Assembly: GCA_900318545.1 (NCBI GenBank)
Contig: ONLC01000137.1
Span: 1 to 10,096, forward strand
Origin: an uncultured Eubacteriales bacterium
GTDB taxonomy: Bacteria > Bacillota > Clostridia > Oscillospirales > Ruminococcaceae
Length of the DNA: 10,096 nt
Reading direction: 5' to 3'
Shown: piece after piece, positions 5,666 to 10,096 of the stretch
How the letters are laid out: every line of letters starts with the position of its first letter
Numbering within the stretch: the first letter of the stretch is position 1
Position numbers and translations under genes: made by a program
Notes under the pieces: model-generated
Seen by the model: the letters and a program-made list of their open reading frames with translations, nothing else
Told to the model about the DNA's origin: nothing
Database searches by the model: none

Positions 5666-7894
5666 ATGAGTAAGACAGTAAGGAAAACAAACGCTAACCG
5701 CCCCGGAGTAGTGCTCGTTACGGCAGTTGCAGTCCTTATTATGATCACCATTCTTCTTACAGCAGTCGTTGGTTATGTTTCTGTAAACAGAAATCAGACT
5801 AACGAAAACTATAAGAAAGAACAGGCGTATCTGACTGCATCATCTACTGTTCAGAGCTTTGTGGCTCAGATCCAGCAGGATACAGCTGCACCTACAGATC
5901 CTACTGCGGCTGCAGTTCAGGCACAGAAGCAGGCCATTGAGGCACTTCAGAGCCTTGCGGCTGCAAACGGCGGAAAGGGTACTACCGTTGACGTCAGCTA
6001 TAACGGCACAGACGGTAAGGGAGATGCCCTCGGCACAACGACCCTGACTATCATGCAGGATCACGGCAGCAGCCAGAATCTTATCCTGCTTGCAAAGACC
6101 ACTTATGCAGGTCATACAGAGCAGGTCGCTGCACACATCTCCACAACAACAAAGAAAAAAACCGCACCCCTTAACAACTGTATCGAGCTTCTCGGTGCAA
6201 ACAATCACACTTGGGATAACCTGAACGTTGTAGGTGATATGGCCAGCCTTAACAACACACCTACTATCGAGTACAGCTTCCAGAACGATACCAATATCTA
6301 TGGTTCTTACAAGATGTACGGTACATGGTACCCCGGAACTGCTAACCCGAACATCGTTCTTAAGGCAGCTCTGTACGATAGCAGTACAGGTTCCTCAATG
6401 ATGGTTTCCGAGGGTATCAGAGACTGGATCTGGATCTCGGCAACTGTTCCAAAGACAGAAACAAATGACTTCAACTTCATCAACACAGACGGTACTATAG
6501 AGCTCTCCAGCACAGGCAAGCAGTCGAAAATAGGTACTCCGCATGATGCTTTGGGCAATAGCTACGATATCGACGTTTACTGCTGCAACCTCAATGTAGG
6601 CGGCAACGGACTCGTTCAGTACGGTAATATGTATGTATATGCAGGTGCAGGCGAAAACCGTAAGGGCGACGCTTACTTCCACCCGATAAACAACAGCGGT
6701 GTAGTTATCAACGGTAACCTCTTCGTTGAGGGCGACCTCAAGCTTGATCAGGACATCACAGTTACAGGTAAGGTAGTCTGTGCAGGTTCTATCAATAACA
6801 CAGGCAGGATCAAGGGTGCAGCAAGCATAGAGCAGCATACTTCTATTCCTAAGACAAGTCTCAGAGATGAAAAGCCCGTTATCGACGACTCGCTCGACGA
6901 TTATGTATACTATCCGGAGGACTTCTTCTGGAGCACTGATACTACTCTGACTGAGATCTCGGGCAAGTATAAGGCATTTTACAACGGCGGAAATACCAAG
7001 ACTGTCAAGGACTTTGAGGATCCCGGAATGTACGGCAGTGCATGGTTCAAGTATCATGTTACCGAGAGCTGTACTTGGGCAAACAACTTTGACTTTAACA
7101 ACAACGGAAACGGACAGGTAAGAGTACTTGTCGATGTTACCGATTCCTCGGGAGATATCGTTATCCGTATGCAGAACGGTTTGTCTTGGGGCTCTGAGTG
7201 TCAGCCGCTCTTCGTAGTAAGAAATACCTCACAGTATGTGACCGATCCTGAGGATCCCTCGGTCTACGATCACCTTTACAACTGCTATTTCGTATCTGAC
7301 TCAGGTGATAAGATCAATCTGACAGGTGCAGATCCCCTTACAGGCAAGAGCACTCATACAGGTTCTGTAGCCTGCAACTATGACTTCAGAGGCATGAGCG
7401 TATTCGAGTACGAAACCTTCGTTAATATGTTCTCGGATGATAAGCTCACAAGCCATTCATGGACTGTAAACAACCAGCCTAAGAGCGACTTCATCCTCAA
7501 CGTTTCCGATGTTGACGGCGTTACTTCAGGCGGTAAGGCTACCTTTAAGCCCGATCACGCATTCATCTTCTTCCTGATGGGTGAGGGAACCAGCTTCTAT
7601 GCTACCAACAACTCCATTTTCCAGGCTTGCTGGTATGCTCCTCAGGCAACAGTAGATATCGCTACACAGGGTATGGCAGGTCTTACCTGCTGCGACTCCA
7701 ACGGAAGCACAGCTTCTACTGTAAACCTTCAGGTATGTAACATAGGCGTTGTTTCCGCTAAGGATTTCGGAAACCAGAACAAGGCTTACTACGTATTTAC
7801 AAAGCCTTCAGCAACATCTCTGATGGCTGCTGCTAAGGGCGCTAAGGACAGAACTCTCAACGGCTTCCTGCTTGACAGGTTCGACCACTATTAA
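5666..7894 (+). CDS. large GspK/PilX-like minor pilin, 742 aa, with bactofilin-like central region
   Basis: The start at ATG 5666 is chosen because AAAGGTGG (5653-5660) lies 5 nt upstream. Earlier in-frame ATGs at 5567 and 5636 have no ribosome site. The N-terminus reads NRPGVVLVTAVAVLIMITILL, a basic tail, then Gly14 and a long hydrophobic helix (about 15-39), then YKKEQAYLTASSTVQSFV. This matches PilX/GspK pseudopilins, which follow a Gly with V-A-L-I-T-like residues and lack the +5 Glu; here +5 is Thr. The exported part is far larger than the usual 150-330 residues. It has an Ala/Gln-rich stretch (about 75-100), a segment with NLNVVGD near 183-191, and a region at about 350-384 with alternating short-strand motifs (GNLFVEGDLKLD, ITVTGKVVCAGSI) resembling bactofilin-type beta-helix repeats. 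The rest is Asn/Thr/Gly/aromatic-rich and unassigned. It likely caps or initiates the pilus and may bind surfaces. Confidence 0.8.
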   Translation: MSKTVRKTNANRPGVVLVTAVAVLIMITILLTAVVGYVSVNRNQTNENYKKEQAYLTASSTVQSFVAQIQQDTAAPTDPTAAAVQAQKQAIEALQSLAAANGGKGTTVDVSYNGTDGKGDALGTTTLTIMQDHGSSQNLILLAKTTYAGHTEQVAAHISTTTKKKTAPLNNCIELLGANNHTWDNLNVVGDMASLNNTPTIEYSFQNDTNIYGSYKMYGTWYPGTANPNIVLKAALYDSSTGSSMMVSEGIRDWIWISATVPKTETNDFNFINTDGTIELSSTGKQSKIGTPHDALGNSYDIDVYCCNLNVGGNGLVQYGNMYVYAGAGENRKGDAYFHPINNSGVVINGNLFVEGDLKLDQDITVTGKVVCAGSINNTGRIKGAASIEQHTSIPKTSLRDEKPVIDDSLDDYVYYPEDFFWSTDTTLTEISGKYKAFYNGGNTKTVKDFEDPGMYGSAWFKYHVTESCTWANNFDFNNNGNGQVRVLVDVTDSSGDIVIRMQNGLSWGSECQPLFVVRNTSQYVTDPEDPSVYDHLYNCYFVSDSGDKINLTGADPLTGKSTHTGSVACNYDFRGMSVFEYETFVNMFSDDKLTSHSWTVNNQPKSDFILNVSDVDGVTSGGKATFKPDHAFIFFLMGEGTSFYATNNSIFQACWYAPQATVDIATQGMAGLTCCDSNGSTASTVNLQVCNIGVVSAKDFGNQNKAYYVFTKPSATSLMAAAKGAKDRTLNGFLLDRFDHY

Positions 7895-7912
7895 TGAGAG
7901 GAGCGTGTTTTT

Positions 7913-8704
7913 ATGAAGCTTAGAAAGCATAATAAAAAGGGTATGACACTCGTTGAGTGCATCATCGCTATGGCTCTTCTCGGTGTTATGTCAGCTATGC
8001 TCGTAACTATTGCAGTGGCTGCAAAAAAGCAGAATCTTGCTAACTATCAGAGATCTCAGGAAATGTATGCTCAGGCAGCAAGGATCGAGTCTTATGCACC
8101 TACTGCTAACTATAGAGCAAACCACATCAAAGTAAGTGCTCTCATCAGTAAGGCATCGGGAGCTTCGGGCAACGTGTTCAAGCTTAAGGCTGACTTCGGT
8201 ACCTACAAGCTTGATACCACAACCTATGGCTATAAGGCACTTCCTACAGGCACAAAGGATAAGACTGCAAAGTATACACTTAAGTCTCTCAAGAGCGAGT
8301 TCGATACCACGGCAGCTGTCCTTCCTGACCTGACTACAGGATACTATGTTATCAAGTTCTACAACTACTCGGGTGCTGAGCATGACTTCAATTTCAAGGC
8401 TCCTGATGAAAACGGCGGAACCTTCTATGATGCTCAGGGTAAATCCGCAGGTATTGAATTCCCGATGGTTCTGGCTGATACAGCTACAGTAACAGCAGGA
8501 TTCAGAGCAACATCGACCGACGAAGTATTCACTATCTATATTGAGGATTCCGCAGTTTCATACACTATAGATGCTACAAGATTCCAGTATTTCATGGAGA
8601 AGGACGAAAAGCTCAATCCTACAGGCTATGTTTATTTCTATCTCGATCAGAACGGCGATCTGCTCAGCAAGGAGACCTATGACGAGAACTATGGTACAAC
8701 CTAA
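7913..8704 (+). CDS. type IV prepilin-like protein (PilV/GspI type), 263 aa
   Basis: The start is supported by GAGAGGAG at 7896-7903, about 9 nt upstream. The N-terminus MKLRKHNKKGMTLVE is a classic class III prepilin signal: cleavage by the prepilin peptidase is expected between Gly10 and Met11, leaving Glu at mature +5. The hydrophobic helix at about 11-34 (CIIAMALLGVMSAMLV) and GM at the cleavage site resemble GspI/PilV minor pilins. The following helix region (KQNLANYQRSQEMYAQAARIES) is normal for pilins. The globular part, residues 60-263, is Tyr/Lys/Thr-rich with no family that I recognise and no Cys pair. The gene lies 18 nt after the GspK-like gene and 14 nt before the next prepilin gene, so the three are cotranscribed and probably assemble together. 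Confidence 0.85.
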   Translation: MKLRKHNKKGMTLVECIIAMALLGVMSAMLVTIAVAAKKQNLANYQRSQEMYAQAARIESYAPTANYRANHIKVSALISKASGASGNVFKLKADFGTYKLDTTTYGYKALPTGTKDKTAKYTLKSLKSEFDTTAAVLPDLTTGYYVIKFYNYSGAEHDFNFKAPDENGGTFYDAQGKSAGIEFPMVLADTATVTAGFRATSTDEVFTIYIEDSAVSYTIDATRFQYFMEKDEKLNPTGYVYFYLDQNGDLLSKETYDENYGTT

Positions 8705-8718
8705 AGAGGAGGGACAAT

Positions 8719-10096
8719 ATGAAACTTGATCAGAATAAAAAAGGTTTCACCCTCGTCGAGCTTATAGTCGTTGTATGTATCTTTGGTATCATACTCGGTG
8801 CGATACTTAATATTATCCGCCCGACCAATGAGATCTATAACGATGCGGATGAAACCATGCACACAAATACAATCGGCTCAGGACTCGCAGAGTATGTCGA
8901 TGATGAGCTCAGATATTCTACGAATATTCTCATTCTTGAGAATTTCGCAGGCGTTCCCGAGGTAAGCACAACAGGTAAGGTCGGCAGCTACGACTGTCAG
9001 TTTACAAACTGCCTTGTGTTTGACAATCAGAACCTCAGAGGTGCAAACCTTAAAAACTATACCGGCGATAATGATACCGTTGCTAAGAGAATGGGCGCAA
9101 CAGGAAACATTATCAAGGTATCAAAGCTCAACACAGAGGGCTTTAACTTCAATAACTCGGTAGTCTGCAAGGGCGTTGACTTCTACGATAAGTATAAGTT
9201 CGAGTTCAACAAGTTTGATGACTCCGATGTTATGATCGACAATCAGACAATTGATCTGAGCGCCAATCTTAACAACCTTGCAGAGGGTATTAGCGGTGCA
9301 AAGAAGTTTAACTTCTACCTTAAGGTGCAGGCTTATGTTCCCCGCTTTGAGAACGGAGCTTACCACTTTGAGAAATCCAAGTATAAGAAGCTCACAACTA
9401 TCGACCTTATCAACATAAACATCGACAAGGACGATAACTTCAAGCTTATGGCTGATATAAACTTCGGCGATGAGTTTGTAGGACATAATTTTTATGCTAA
9501 CCCACTTTACGGTGATGTAAAGCAGGCAACAGCTGCTCCCGCAGATGCAACTGCAAGCCAGCAGCGTTACTATGATACTGCTGATACCAACACCTATACC
9601 TACATCTTCTACAAGAAGGAAACAACTGCTAATGCAAGCACCTTCTCGATCAGATGGATGCGTTCAGCGTCAGACCCGGAAAACCCGAATGGTGAGTATC
9701 AGGCTCCTACAAAGGTCAAGAAGGGTACAACCTATAAGACTATTCCGATAGCTCCCAAAAAGGCCGGATTCCAGGATCCTTACTGGCTCGACGAGGACGG
9801 TAACCGTGTAGACTCAACAACCGGTATCTACGTAGATAAGGACAGAGAGATCACGGTTGTTTATGTTCCTGAAAGTCCTAAGCAGCTCTTTACCGTTAAG
9901 TGGTATACCGCTGACGAAAGCAGCTACACAGAAACGCAGGTTTATGAGGGCGAGAAGCCTACATCTCCGGGTAACGCAGCCGCAGGCATTGATAATACTA
10001 AGGAGGTAGTTGACTGGGTACTTAAGTCAGACAACTCCAAGAGCTACGGTGATGTACAGATCACAAGCAATAATTTTGAGTTTGTTCCTGTAGTAA
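8719..10096 (+). CDS. type IV prepilin-like protein (PilW/GspJ type) with C-terminal InlB-like repeats, 3'-truncated
   Basis: AGAGGAGGG at 8705-8713 precedes ATG 8719 by 5 nt. The reading frame stays open for 459 codons to the window edge. The N-terminus MKLDQNKKGFTLVELIVVVCIFG gives a predicted cleavage after Gly9 with Glu at mature +5. The IF in the helix and the later YVDDELRYSTNILI segment resemble GspJ/PilW minor pilins. Residues about 35-295 form an unassigned globular region. From about 309 there are two related units starting FSIRWM and FTVKWY (391), each about 75-80 residues. Each has a V-x-K/E-G turn followed by a Pro-x-x-P-like stretch and an aromatic DPYWLD or DWVL motif, the pattern of InlB/Listeria-Bacteroides beta-grasp repeats. 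An Ala/Thr-rich linker (KQATAAPADATAS) precedes them. These repeats are usual in surface adhesins, so the protein may expose a binding module at the pilus tip. More repeats may lie beyond the edge. Confidence 0.85.
   Translation, partial: MKLDQNKKGFTLVELIVVVCIFGIILGAILNIIRPTNEIYNDADETMHTNTIGSGLAEYVDDELRYSTNILILENFAGVPEVSTTGKVGSYDCQFTNCLVFDNQNLRGANLKNYTGDNDTVAKRMGATGNIIKVSKLNTEGFNFNNSVVCKGVDFYDKYKFEFNKFDDSDVMIDNQTIDLSANLNNLAEGISGAKKFNFYLKVQAYVPRFENGAYHFEKSKYKKLTTIDLININIDKDDNFKLMADINFGDEFVGHNFYANPLYGDVKQATAAPADATASQQRYYDTADTNTYTYIFYKKETTANASTFSIRWMRSASDPENPNGEYQAPTKVKKGTTYKTIPIAPKKAGFQDPYWLDEDGNRVDSTTGIYVDKDREITVVYVPESPKQLFTVKWYTADESSYTETQVYEGEKPTSPGNAAAGIDNTKEVVDWVLKSDNSKSYGDVQITSNNFEFVPVV

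Noticed and set aside
6395..7057. 220-codon open frame on the minus strand
   Set aside because: It lies wholly inside the GspK/PilX-like gene, has no ribosome site or recognisable motif, and is explained by the codon bias of the + strand gene.

Overview
The window looks like chromosomal DNA of a low-to-mid GC Gram-positive anaerobe, most likely a Ruminococcus-like member of the Oscillospiraceae (Clostridia). The clues are GGAGG-type ribosome sites, a canonical sigma-A promoter, heavy use of AAG and AGA codons, and a type IV pilus (T4P) gene set with no outer-membrane secretin gene. The family-level placement is inference. All genes lie on the + strand.

Region 1 (1-1727) holds the C-terminal half of the DNA helicase RecG, cut by the left edge, and 11 nt later a gene for an uncharacterised four-helix membrane protein. 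Region 2 (1728-1966) is a 239-nt AT-rich intergenic stretch. It carries a strong extended -10 promoter, several copies of TTTGTGA in both orientations, a stem-loop placed at the predicted 5' end of the transcript, and a small palindrome between the ribosome site and the first start codon.

Region 3 (1967-10096) appears to be one long T4P/type II-secretion-like operon. It opens with the assembly platform: pilC, then pilM and pilN, which sit in two frames and appear to be one reading frame broken by a frameshift near 4091-4105, then pilO. After a perfect 12-bp intercistronic hairpin come three pilin-like genes: a 742-residue protein with a GspK/PilX-type N-terminus lacking the +5 glutamate, a PilV/GspI-like prepilin, and a PilW/GspJ-like prepilin with C-terminal InlB-like repeats that runs off the right edge.

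PilC, PilM, PilN and PilO would form the inner-membrane platform. The three pilin-like proteins resemble the K-I-J tip (initiation) complex of T4P and type II secretion systems, but with very large, probably adhesive, extracellular parts. The extension ATPase (PilB), PilT, the prepilin peptidase (PilD) and an obvious short major pilin are not in the window. The most notable points are the pilM/pilN frameshift, the oversized tip-like pilins and the structured leader of the operon.
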